Source: Flaccisagitta enflata
Lineage: Eukaryota; Chaetognatha; Sagittoidea; Aphragmophora
Length of the DNA stretch: 64,000 nt
NCBI GenBank assembly: GCA_965153355.1
Contig: OZ231127.1
Span: forward strand, 20,708,001-20,772,000
Direction: 5' to 3'
Of this stretch, positions 35,701-61,442 are shown one piece after another (the first letter of the stretch is position 1; every line of letters starts with the position of its first letter). The translations under genes were made by a program, and so were the position numbers. The notes beneath the pieces were generated by a model. The model searched no databases. It saw only the letters and a program-made list of their open reading frames with translations, and was not told where the DNA came from.

Positions 35701-36871
35701 CCAGGCCTTTTCAGCCGCGTGCACGCGACTACAACCCGCTTTGTCCGTCGGTCGGTTGGTCGGTTGGTTGGTCATGCTTTACTTTTTTTATGATTTTATT
35801 TCTTTGACCTCACTACTCCTGCCCAAATGATCTGGTGACCTCAAATATGGCCCCTGCCCACCCGCACGCGACTTCGGTAGCCGTGTATCGAGTTTACGCC
35901 AATACTTGTGCCTCGCGATCTAAGAAGAGAATGAAAGAATTAATGAATAAATGAACGAATGAATGAATAAATAAATAAATGAATAAATGTATAAATGAAT
36001 AAATGAATGAATGAATGGATGAATGAATGAATGAATGAATGAATGAATAAATTAATGAATGAGTGATTGGTTGAAGGATAGAAAGCGAGAAGGTAAAAAA
36101 AGGCTGAAATTGCTCAATTTGCACATTTTTTCCCTTTTTTTGAAAGCATGAGAGATCAAAAAGATAAAAGAGACACAAGGGCGTGCACGCCGGGCACGCA
36201 GCTAGCAAAAGCTGCGTGCCCGACAGCAAAACAGTGTGCACCGGGCACGCGGGCACGCTCTATTTTCAGGCCTGAAAATGACCCATAGTTGGGTAGGCTT
36301 AATGATTTTTTTATATCTTTTTCATTGTGGTTTTAAGTGTGACATCAGTGTGACATAAGAAAGGGGGTGAATTTGGCCTATTTTTTGCTAGATAGCCTAT
36401 CAAAATTTTAAGTATGAAGGATATCAGCTAGGCACTGAATTCCAAGTAATGTGTTACAACAGCTTCTATCATAAAAAAAAGGATAAGCATGATAAAAACA
36501 ATATTTTTGCCTGTTACGTCATGAATTTCAGCTGGGCCGGTTTATTGTGGAAATGACCAATACCTTTTTCTCTTCTTTGTTGTAGATCATGACGGCGACC
36601 GAATCGTGCACTTGCAACAGCTCCCTTGCATAAGAGAAAGATGCAATTTGGTAATCACTGATCAGTGAGATTCCAGTAGTGATATGCGGGAGTTAGTAAC
36701 ACAAAGCAAATAATCCAGCCTCATTTACCACCATCTGTGGAAACTGGAAAAGCTCACTCACCATTTGCGCTCTTTTTCTCCCATCTTAAAGCTCATTGCG
36801 AAGGGATGAACAAAACGCGCGTCTACCAACTTTTCCAACTTCACATTCGAAACAGTTTTGTCGGAACTCAT
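32713..36871 (-). CDS. NUDT14: UDP-sugar pyrophosphatase, Nudix family (NUDT14-like), with a possible frameshift
   Basis: Nudix hydrolase that cleaves UDP-glucose to glucose 1-phosphate and UMP. Exons: 36871-36762, 36624-36564, 33710-33608, 33497-33393, 33240-33119 and the last at 32713. The first five join cleanly (phases 2,0,1,1,0). Landmarks: MSSDKTVSNVKLEKL start, VHDSVAVMIYN, VFVRQFRPAVF, TMELCAGIVDKK followed by the Nudix core SEVFEETGY, and EGESIEVLHLDEKE near the C-terminus. The last exon is odd. With the natural acceptor (ttttttccag, exon from 32900) the conserved VVNSQRTGSGGGLA is read and then the frame is lost near 32857-32861, where five extra bases appear. An alternative acceptor (cgggcag, exon from 32874) keeps the frame to the stop but skips that segment, giving 220 residues. 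Intron 2 holds a 1.9 kb hAT-type element. It lies next to glycogenin. Confidence 0.85.
34383..36274. mobile_element. non-autonomous hAT-type element with 8-bp target duplication
   Basis: Ends CAGGCCTGAAATTAG / CTATTTTCAGGCCTG, followed inward by GC-rich GCGTGC..GGGCACGC blocks on both sides. Flanked by identical 8-bp direct repeats AAAATGAC at 34375-34382 and 36275-36282. No transposase is visible; the interior has a tandem-like TTTAGCTCATTTAGCT region (35.1-35.55 kb), a nested dispersed repeat (35.7-35.9 kb) and an AATG/AATA array (35.93-36.06 kb). Inserted in NUDT14 intron 2. Confidence 0.9.
35705..35890 (+). repeat. dispersed short repeat nested in the hAT-type element
   Basis: CAGCCGCGTGCACGCGACT, GGTCGGTTGGTTGGTC array, CTACTCCTGCCCAAATGATC core, CACGCGACTTCGGTAGCCGTGTAT end. 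Nesting shows it inserted after, or was carried by, the hAT-type element. Confidence 0.7.
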
Positions 36872-37067
36872 GGCTTCATTAACCAAGTTTTTTCAAGAAG
36901 CATTGGTACAAAATGTACGGCACCTACACAGGCAAATTTGGTAGATATATCATGATCACGTGACAAAGCATCTGAGATTATAAAAAGATCTCAGTGGCAC
37001 ATTATTTTTCTACAATATAATTTTTCTACAAATATATTTTCCATAAATCTTGTCATGAGCAGCAGAA

Positions 37068-37264
37068 AAAACAAGGCCGCGGATACACGGCCAATACGTA
37101 CATAATCGCTTGCGGGTGAGCAGGGGCAGTAATGTGGGTGGGAAGGGACCTGATTAACCAATTTCGCTCAATCCAAAATTTGGCATTTAGGACCTTCCTT
37201 CGGACATACCTAGTACCTACAGAACCACCCTCTTACAAAGTCGCTTAGCAAGCGACTAAAAAGG
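37068..37264 (-). repeat. dispersed short repeat, minus orientation
   Basis: AACAAGGCCGCGGATACACGGCC at the left and GTCGCTTAGCAAGCGACTAAAAAGG at the right: the family in reverse, with its terminal hairpin followed by TAAAAA. Confidence 0.65.
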
Positions 37265-38304
37265 GAAAAAAACTAAAGATTTTCTCATTATAAGAAACAG
37301 TTAACTCTCAGTCAAGACGGGTTCCAAAAAGCAATGGGCTTACAAATTACAATATTTCCGAACATGTCGAACACTGAAAAGAGAAAATAGTCAAAATACT
37401 GTATTTCATTTTTTTCCGTATGCAAACCGATAGAATAGTGAACGTATAAAAAAAGGAAGACCAATGGAATGATCCGAAAAATCTGTAGGGTAAGCAAAAG
37501 AAAAGAATTCACCTCCCCCAAGAACCAAACCAGATAAATTAAGGAATAGAAAAACATTATATTCAGATGATCGTAAAAAACGGCACAGAGGTAATAAACA
37601 ACAGTTATATATATTGATGAGTAAACATGGCGCCAAGCCTTTATTTTACGTCGGTAGACACACGACTCCTAGAGGCTAAAGCCCAAGTTTTTTTTTTTTG
37701 AAAAGGATCATAATTGCGGTTACCTCGTGACGTATCACAACGGCGACGTCCAAACTATCCAACAGAGGCGGATTAATAATCTACTGTCAACATTAGGTTG
37801 TTCAAGAGGTAAATAGCAGGGAAAGGATAGGAACGATTACACCGAAACGTTGTAAGATCAAGAATGAAGAGCAACGAAAATTCGAAGTTTTAACAGAAAG
37901 AAAATCCGAAAGTGGTTCAATGGTTAAGATTAAAACATCTCGTGGCTGACGAGGAGAGGGAAAACAGAGATCTCGTGGTCTAATAAGTTCAAGCGAAGGG
38001 GTTTTAACTTATCTCGGACAATTTAGTAGAGACAATTTGGTAGAGTTTAGAAGATACCAATCTGCTAACCAGTCCTAAAGTAAACTTTAATTCAGGGAGT
38101 CGACGTTCAAACAAATTGAGCAGAGCGGTTTTGTCATGTTTTCGACACTAGAAAGAATAACAGGCTCTTGATTATACCAATAAAGGCGGCTAATCGCCGT
38201 AGGAATAAAGTCGTAAATACCGAGATAAAAAGAAAAACAGAGAGAGAGAAGAGAGAGAGAAGAGAAGAGAGAGAAGAGAAGAAGAGAGAGAATATGAAGG
38301 TGAA

Positions 38305-38335
<31 letters not shown>

Positions 38336-38918
38336 GAGTGAAGAGAGTAGAGAGAGAGAGAGTGAGAGAGAGAGAACAAGCCATTTGTTCATCATTAAAA
38401 ACCATGAGCATAACTTGAAAGCTAGCGTCAATGTGCGTAACATGATTGCTTGTCTTTTATGTGGCATAGGGCTTGAAATTAGAATCAATGAAAAATATTG
38501 ATCCTCAGAAAATAATCTAAAATCTGCAAAAAATAGAAATAGATTCAAAAAATCTAAACTCGTGAACTATTGATCGCACAGAATTCTGCTTGGCGCCATC
38601 TAAAAGAGAAAAATTAGCTCTTTCTTAGCTGTTAATTTCATGCGTAAGCTCGTTCGCCTGAAAAAAAAAACACCTATTTTCTCAAAAGCTTTATTATAAA
38701 AAGGGAAATCTGATTTCTGCTGTAGGTCTCAAAAAGCCGAAGGTATTATTCGACTTTTTTCCAAATAAACCATTAGTCTAAAAAATATCAATGGAGGTGA
38801 GACGAGGGTATGAACCGATAATCCTAGTTTAGCAAATTAACTTGGATCGTGGTGAGTCACGAGGATTGTTACCATAACAAAATCTACAAACACTGAATAT
38901 GAGCAATGGAAAAACAAG
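37265..38918. other. intergenic, no gene seen
   Basis: AT-rich DNA upstream of NUDT14, with a degenerate GAGA tract at 38.23-38.37 kb. Open frames here are short or reflect the GA tract. Confidence 0.5.
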
Positions 38919-39969
38919 TGACGCGGGGTCACAATATCGTTGCGGAGGGATGGGCAGAGGCGTCCAATCCCCATCCACACCTCATTCCCGCACATGTTTA
39001 CAAAAGCTTCTAAAACGCTGGTTTCCCCATTTTTGGGCAGCGGCCCCGAAGGGGCCGATGACCTATGCTTTCACATATGCAGAAATTTCTCCTTCTCCGT
39101 CCGTCCGTACCCCCCCCCCAGCTTCGAGGCCCAAATTCTAGTCCCGAGGCCCAAATTCTAGCTGTGAGGCCTATATTTCACCCCAGAGATCCAAATTCTA
39201 CCCTTGAGGCCCAAATTCTAGCCTTGAGGTCCAAATTCCAACCAAGAGGCCCAAAATCTAGCCCTGAGGCCTAAATACTAATGTTTGAAGCCCTAATCCC
39301 ATCTTTGAATTTAAAATCCTTGCTCAAGCCCCAAATAACAGGTTAAAGGCCTCAAATGAATCTATTCCTCAGAGATTGAATTTAGGCTTAAATCTGAGTT
39401 TGTGTCTCAAGTAGATTTGTATATATAGTGTTAAGTACTGTAACCAAGCCAAATTCTAGCCTTGAGGCCCAAATTCTAGCCCAGAGGCCCAAATCTAACC
39501 CTGAGGCCCAAATCCCACAGCCTCATGGCCCAAATCCCAGCCTTGGGCCGATCCCAGCCTCAGGCTCAAGCAAGCAAGGCTCAGTCCAAACCTCAAGCTC
39601 AATTCCAGCCTAGCACCCAAAGCAGACCCGCGAGAGTCCCTAATAGATGGTTGCAATCAGAACAAAAACATTGTCTCATTGCTTTTCACAAATCCATTTC
39701 TTCCTCTAACTCTCGTTTTCAATTCACGATTCGAATTAAGCTAAGGGAGTACGAGAATTGGATCTGACAGACTTTTTTCATAGGACTGCTTAGTGTGATG
39801 GATAAACATGTGAGTAGGCCTAAGATATGATAGAAAAAACTGAGTTGAGCTCATTTGGTTGAAAAATACCCCCCGAACAGGCTAAAAAACTGAATTTCGA
39901 CCATTTTTTATTTTTTTTTTTTGCATTTTTTGGTAATCCTGAGCCTCTAGTGCATACAATTGTAATAAA

Positions 39970-42105
39970 ACATTCATAAATAGATGGAAATAACCAATGC
40001 AAGACTTCTCTCAAGGCCCTGGAGATGAAAGACAGCCTGCTTGCATATCTTGCGCAGGATACCAAATGTCAAAATGAAGTAGCTAGGCTTTTGCGTTCCT
40101 TGTTGCCTACTCCTGTGGTTCAATATGAATGGACAATTGAGATTTTAGTTGGCTGTCATCTGATGGAACCTTTTTTGGGCATCATGATGTACCCTCCAAG
40201 GCCCAATCATTTACAACTATGATCAATCTTTCAAAATCTGTACAAACAGATGATGGAAGCCATCCCAGGTTTAGAGTTCAGTTCAGTTGAGAGGCATACT
40301 CTCTCTGCTCTTTGCGATGGATTTAGTAGGGAGTACAACTAGTCATCTAAGGATCGCATGGTCAGCGGAACCCGATGCCCTGCTGGGAGTGTTTCAGTGA
40401 TGAAGTGGAGTGAGAGCAGGGCAGCGGCCCCAAAGGGGGCTGATTGTAAGCCTGGAAGGCTGATTTGAGGCGTCGAAGGCTAAATTGAGGTCCTGAGGGG
40501 GCATATTTCAGGCTTTAGATGACTAATTTAGGCCACTGAGGGCATATTTGAAAACTGGAGGGCAGAATTAAGGCATGGAGAGGGAAACAGATTTGAGGTT
40601 TGAGCAAATATGAAGCTGAAGGAGCTGGTTTGATGCTTCAAAGGCTAATCAAGGTCTGTTGGGCAGATTTGGAGTCTGGAGAGGAGTCAGATTTGAGCTG
40701 AAGGCTAAATTATAAGCCTGAAGAGCTGAGATTTGAGGAACCTCGAGCTAAATTGAGCTAGGAAGAGGCAAATTTGAGGTCTTGATGGCAATAGAGACGG
40801 ATGGAGCGGACGGACGGACGGACGGAAGGACGGAAGGACGGACGTCTGGAAATTCCCCCCTGTGTCTTACAGGACATCGGCCCTTTGGGGCCACTGTCCA
40901 AAAAGGAGTGGATGGAATCATTATAAACCATCTTCAGCAGTATGATGTCTCAAAGCTGGAGGTTGCCATGAGGGCTTTAATGAAACAGCTTGCTGCAACA
41001 TTGTCCAGGCATGAGTTTGAACCTAAATTTCAGGAATACTCAGAAAAAAAACCTGCAGGAACCTTGGGTGAATCACACTTAAAGCCCCTCTTTGAAATTT
41101 TCACTGAGGAACAACTTAGATCAATTCCTGTGGATGATAAAGCAAGGTAAAATTACTTTGGGCACATGTCTGAACTGCTCAGAAGTAAAGGAGGTTCAGT
41201 GACAGACTTGTGCTCAAGTCAAGTACAGAGATAGCATTTGGAAAGGATGCTGCAGACATGTTGAAAGATAAAGAGCTGAAGTCAAAACAACAAGAAATCA
41301 TCCAAATTGAGGCAGACTGGTCAAGATCTCAAAAGGATATTATGAAGTCCAAATGTCAGTGACAGATGCTGAGGCAGACATCTTGGCAAGAAAACATTCT
41401 AAATTCAAGCTTATTGCTCTTTGCAAGGAAAATGGATATTAACACAAGTACCATGCACCATTTTTGTCTCAGGCTGAAGTCAAGAAATGCTATGATAGGA
41501 TCAAGAAAATGAGCAAGATCAACTTTCCATCCTTTGCAGGGAGGTCAAGTTGAAAAAAGTCATGTTCTCTGAGATGCCTAGTGACTTTGTTTATTTCAAG
41601 CAATACAACATCACTGCCAAGCACATGTATGATTATCTGCTTGCTTTACACACAGTTGATCAAAAAAATCAAGATGTTGTGACAGAGGATGTCTTTATTG
41701 CCTCTGAATCTGTAGGTATTCAGGCAGCAAACAAGTCAGCGAAGAGGTCAAGAGCCCCCACTGAGGTACCACAAGGAGAGTTTATCTGGCCAGTAGAGGA
41801 AGAGGAATTTGTCTTCACATAACAAGAAGATGGCTGGAACCTTGGATCTGTGCAATCCTACAACCAGGAGGAAAACAGTATTTTAGTACAGGCACTCTCT
41901 ACTCTTAAAACCGAGGCAAAAGATGATAAGGGGAAAACATATTTGCTTTTCTCAAATGAAGAAGTTGCAAATGACTTCAAAAGAAAAGCCTACAGTCATA
42001 GTGGCTAAAAATGTGAAGAGAAAAGATTTGGTCATTGCACTGCTGGATCGGGAGATCATTGAGGCCCTTTGGGGACAGCTGATGGGCTCAAATAAATCTG
42101 AATAA
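39970..42105 (+). pseudogene. decayed coding sequence of unknown family, inside an inverted-repeat element
   Basis: Three or more open segments on the plus strand with protein-like composition, in different frames and broken by stops: 40025-40222 (..LAYLAQDTKCQNEVARLL..), 40925-41150 (..SHLKPLFEIFTEEQLRSIP..) and 41550-41822 (..YNITAKHMYDYLLALH..), with a further piece at 41923-42105. The nested element at 40419-40899 interrupts it. Because it sits inside inverted repeats it could be a remnant of the element's own transposase or a captured host gene. I do not recognise the family. Confidence 0.45.
40419..40899. mobile_element. nested small minisatellite-bearing inverted-repeat element
   Basis: Left GGGCAGCGGCCCCAAAGGGG; right CCTGTGTCTTACAGGACATC..GGCCCTTTGGGGCCACTGTCC, with a GGAC array before the right end as in the 7.7 kb copy. 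Interior units of about 20-25 bp (GCTGATTTGAGGC.., GGCTAAATTGAGG..) are more diverged than in other copies. GGTCAGCGGAACCCGATGCCC precedes the left end. Confidence 0.7.
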
Positions 42106-44222
42106 AGCTGATGAGATATCATACATCAGCCTGCAAACTTTAGGGACAAAGTCATGAAGTCATAGTTCAAAAGCAACTAAAACTTGAGCATGGAACTCGA
42201 AACTTGATGCTATGGAAACTTTTTTTGAGCAAGTTTCTTTTCATGGGGGGAAGGGGCAAATCTCTATAATAAAGACCTGAATGGCTTAAAACAATTGAAA
42301 ATGAGAAGATTTTTTATTAAGCCTTCCCTGTGCTTTACCTGCACCTTACAATCATTTCCTAACATTTACTTGTTAAACTAGTTTGCGACCTTTCCCGTGT
42401 TTTACCCCCACCAAGCTCTTAATTCATTTAGGAAGTAATTGAATATCAAGTTTAGCTGATGTAGGAGTCAGTTTATTTATCAGTTAGAATGCCCAGTTCC
42501 AATTAATAATGAATTAATTGTAAAAATGATCATTTTCTACCAATTTTTCAACAGTTTTTAAGATTTTTCATGAAGAAAAAGATTCAAGGCACAAGAAGCA
42601 AATTTTTCTACTTCAGTACTAGTAATCAGTGTGTATGCTAGTGTTTTTCCAGCTAGATATATCATTTGATCCTCAATTTAAACAAAAAAACATAGAAAAA
42701 GCAACAATTTACTATCTTTTTTTGTTTTTTGGCCTGTTCGGGGGGTTTTTCTTGAGAGAGGGCCCCAAAATTGATGGATTACCTCATATTTTGGGCCTAC
42801 TGAACCAAAAATCAATCACACTGTCCAATCCGTTTCGATGAGTTATTCTCGTACTCCCTTACCATAATTCCAGCCTTGAGGCTCAAATAATAACAGCATA
42901 GGTCATCGGCCCCTTTGGGGCCGCTGCCCTTCTAACCACCTCACACCCACATACACTCACATAGGGGCAACGGGTACCGCTGACCATCTAACGCTTTTGC
43001 GACTATTGAACTTGTGCTCAAGGATAGATAGATGGCATACAGATGGACGGACGAACGGACAAAGCCTCTTATAGAGTTGCGTGTCCGCAACTAAAAAGGT
43101 CGGGGTCAAGGATGGAATTATAGAAGATATGCATCGATGATCGGGAGAGGAGTTTTTCGACCGGCGGACACAGATTGGTATGTTATGAAAGGGCGAATGA
43201 GGCAAATCCATCTTTTTCAAGAATAATTTGTGCTAAACTACCGCAATACAATTTCCAACATCCAAATTGATGCTTGTCAGTTGTCAGTCTTTACTTGGGC
43301 TTTATTAGGAGAATGAAAGTCGGGTGACTTGAGTCCAACACTACAGACTGGATGAGAGAGATCAAACTGCGTGTATAGGTACCTACGTGTTGTTCGATTG
43401 AATACACCTTGCGCCTTTTTTCGCTCGTTTAATTAGCGCAAGAAATGGGGTCAGAAGATGGAAACAGAGAGATAAGAGTACACGCTGTATTTTTTAAAAG
43501 AACACAGTTTTTGGAAGTGAGGCTCAGCGTTCTTATTTTTAACTAATTTTGAGGCTCAAACATTCTTAACCTGTTCTTATTTTTTTAGCATTGAAGATTC
43601 TTTATGGTTTATAAAAAAAACATCTTTTGCGGGTTAAAACATTGAAGAAGTGTAAATGAGAATGGTAATTGGTCGAAAGATTTTGGTTGGACGATTAAAT
43701 GCAATGTTTTTTGGATAGTTTCCTTTAAAAATCAGTTTGAAATATATTCAAAACTATTCTGATACTGAAACCTGAGCTTGGGGATGTTCTTAAGTTGTCC
43801 CTAATTTTTCACCAAATCTGAGGCTGATGTTCTTATAAACAGTGTTCTTAGACAAAATACAAAGTGAAGACGACAGACCGAGACAGAAATCGAGAAAAGA
43901 CCCAAGCAGATCAAGACAGACAAAGAGACAAAGAGAGAAAGACCAAAAGACAGACTGACAGATAGAAAAGTAGCGAAAAGACGGAGACAGGTAAATAGGC
44001 AGACAGGTAGGCAGATGAAAAAAAAAAGGATTTCGAAGTGAGCATGTACATGTAGAAAGCGTTTAGCGTGCTTTTGAGCAGTGGAAAGTTCGCGCAATTG
44101 ATGATTGATGCAGGTACTACGGTGGATGAATCGTTCAGAAATTAAATGATCAATCTATATCGGTTTGACTCCTGGGTCGTACGAACCGTACCATTCCATG
44201 TTAAAATGAAAGATCGGCGTTT

Positions 44223-59037
<14,815 letters not shown>

Positions 59038-59284
59038 TGTCACTTTTCTCGCCGCGGAGAGCCTTAAATCATACTCCAAACGCGCGCTCGCGCATAAAGA
59101 GCTACATGCGCTTTCCCGTTCTCCTTAAAATAAAGGCTAATGAATCGAGACTAATTCTAATAAAAGCTCTGTTACAACCATCCATCGATATATTCAATAA
59201 TACCCATTTTTACTCTGGAAAAGCTGGATGGTAATCTAGCGACGCGGTGTGACTTATTCCACGAAGACGCCGATCTACATATTT

Positions 59285-59290
59285 TTTATT
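59285..59290 (-). terminator. candidate poly(A) signal of UBE2J1 gene
   Basis: AATAAA on the minus strand about 195 bp after the UBE2J1 stop and 245 bp before the epimerase start codon. Confidence 0.5.
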
Positions 59291-59483
59291 CAAGCCCAAT
59301 CGTGGATGAGATAAGATTTTTTTTTTGATTGCGGCAATCTTTGACAATTATTAACGGCGAAAACATGATCTGCAGAAGTTGTCGCCCGACGTAGGAATGG
59401 AAGATCTTTCAGGAGCATACGAAAGAAAACGGCTCACTCGCCACCGTATTTTTACGCATTATACCACGGTGCTAAGTACGCAG

Positions 59484-61135
59484 TCAATGACGCTCAAACG
59501 TATAGTCAAACTGAAAATCAAACTTAAAATCCACGAGCCTTAGGATTCTTCTAAGTAACAAGACTACGATCGCGACGGAGACTAGAATCATCAGATAGTA
59601 CGACGAGGACGCGGACGCGGCAGGCGCACGTTGCTGCACGATGGTGGGAGTGGATGCGGTGGTTACTGGCGCCGCAGCAACAGCCGCGGCCTCCCTCGCG
59701 GCGACTTCTCGCGCGGCTACGTCCTCCAAACGAGCCGTTCTTCGACGGAGGCCGTCCGCGTCGTCGTTGCGCGCAACGTCGGCAGAGTCGTTGATGGAGG
59801 TTGAGTTGGAGGAGGAAGAGGCGACGCTTCCGTCGCGAGGAAAAGCGGCAGTCAAAGGCGCGGGTGGTGGCGTGTTCGCGGTTGCCGCAGCGCCAACCTC
59901 GAATACGGAATCTTTTGAAGGCGAAATCGGCGAATCGGGTTCAGGCGTCAACGCCGCAGCGGCGCCTTCTTCCGAATCTTGTTTTGAAGCGGCGTCTCCG
60001 GCGCCGACGTCATTTTTCTCAGCCACTTCCTCTGAATCTCTCTTGACGGGCGTTTCAAGTTTCTTCGCCGCAGAATCGCCGCTCGAACTCTCCGAAGTTG
60101 ACTCGCCCTTGAAAGAAATCTTTCGGGCAAGGTCTTTAAATTCCTGCATCAACTCGTCCTTTTCCTCCGTCGAGGATGACGATGATGCGGAGGCCTTTGG
60201 AAATGAGAGTGAGAGTTAGTAAATTCGACTACTAAATTCGGAGTTAATGTAGGATTACTACTACTATTCTCTAAAGACGGATGAATAATTAGGACACTCA
60301 TTTTATTGATGACATAAAGACATTGCACAAAACGATTATGGGTTTGAGTGTTTTCTAAAATGGAAGACTGACCAGACTCTCAGCCGGCAGCATAGCCAAA
60401 GCGGCGCACACTTACACGCAAGAGCTGGTGATTCTCGACATTGCAAACAGGGCATTTCCACTCTTTCGACCTCTTCGCCAACTTCTTTCTCTCCTCCGCC
60501 GGGTAATCCAAGGCCCCTATGGCCCCTTTGCCGGGTGAAGGAAGAAACCCGATGATGGCCATGAGAGCCGTGCGTATGGACCACGACGGCTGCCAACTCT
60601 CCGGGTGATGACCGGAAATGCTCAAGCAAATCTTCTTATTGACCTCGAATCGTCCGTTGGGCGTAAGCAAGACAATCGAAGGTGGTTTCATGGGATACTC
60701 GGCCGGTAGCATGATACGCCCGTGATAGACCTGAGAAAATTGACAATAATTTATGTGAAGTATCGGTACCTCGATGTAAATAGGAGCAACAATCGCGGTC
60801 CCGCATTGAACTGAACAAGTAACACTAAATTGAATCCCGGATTATATTGATCTCTAGCGGAATATTCCCTCGAAATCGAGGATTAAGATCGATTCGGCCA
60901 ATTCAAATATTTTTCCCACTCCTTCACTCCTCAATCCCGAATTACTTACTCCGTCGGCGAAGTCGGTGTCGGGAGCCCCTCTGATGGTGAAATGCCATTC
61001 GTAAAGGTTATCATCGAGCGGTTGAGCGTGATATTGTTCCGTTGCCTCGCGAAGCTCTTTTGATTCTTGCATCAGACGCTTTACGGAGGGGCTCCGCAAG
61101 TTGTAACGGGTACCACCACTCACGAGGTCTCCCAT
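59484..61135 (-). CDS. UBE2J1: tail-anchored ER ubiquitin-conjugating enzyme E2 J1
   Basis: E2 enzyme (yeast Ubc6 family) that works with membrane ubiquitin ligases in ER-associated degradation. Three exons, all phase 0: 61135-60950, 60730-60416, 60194-59484; 403 residues, longer than the vertebrate protein (about 320). The N-terminus MGDLVSGGTRYNLRSPSVKR and the E2 core (YEWHFTIRGAPDTDF, LPAEYPMKPPSIVLL, the catalytic Cys in KKICLSISGHHPESW, WSIRTALMAIIGFLP) match UBE2J1 closely. The third exon is a long Ser/Ala/Glu-rich linker ending in a membrane helix (YLMILVSVAIVVLLLRRI) and a short tail ending in FERH. The start is 308 bp downstream of the SNAPC3 stop on the same strand. Confidence 0.95.
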
Positions 61136-61442
61136 AGTTTAGACAGTTGTGCGTGAACTTAAATCGCGTGCGCGCGCTGTGCAAAAGGTGGCTGATCAGT
61201 CTAATCACATCCGGTAGCTTTAATATCGAGGCAACAAAACGACGTAGTTTGTCATTATAGAAAGTCGCATGAGCTCATGATCAGAGTTACTTGAGGATAA
61301 CGTTCATTTTATACAATGAAGCAGTGAAAGTTTCATTCTGTAACGGAAACGATGAACAAGGAAAATAAAATAAACAGAACGGAATGGCAATGAAAAGACT
61401 ATGATGTATCAGTGTCACTCTTAAAGCGTATGGCGTGTGATT

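Larger units (their letters stand above)
38919..43099 (+). mobile_element. large composite inverted-repeat element with minisatellites and decayed coding DNA
   Basis: Outer ends are family A (GCGGGGTCACAATATCGTTG left; GGAC array, CCTCTTATAGAGTTGCG and CGCAACTAAAAA right). Inner ends at 39035 and 42928 are inverted copies of about 35 bp (GGGCAGCGGCCCCGAAGGGG..GATGACCTATGCT), with GGGTACCGCTGACC beyond the right one. Just inside the left end is an array of about 20-bp units (TTGAGGCCCAAATTCTAGCC; 39.12-39.57 kb). Between 39.97 and 42.1 kb there is decayed plus-strand coding sequence, and a smaller element of the same family is nested at 40419-40899. Confidence 0.65.
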
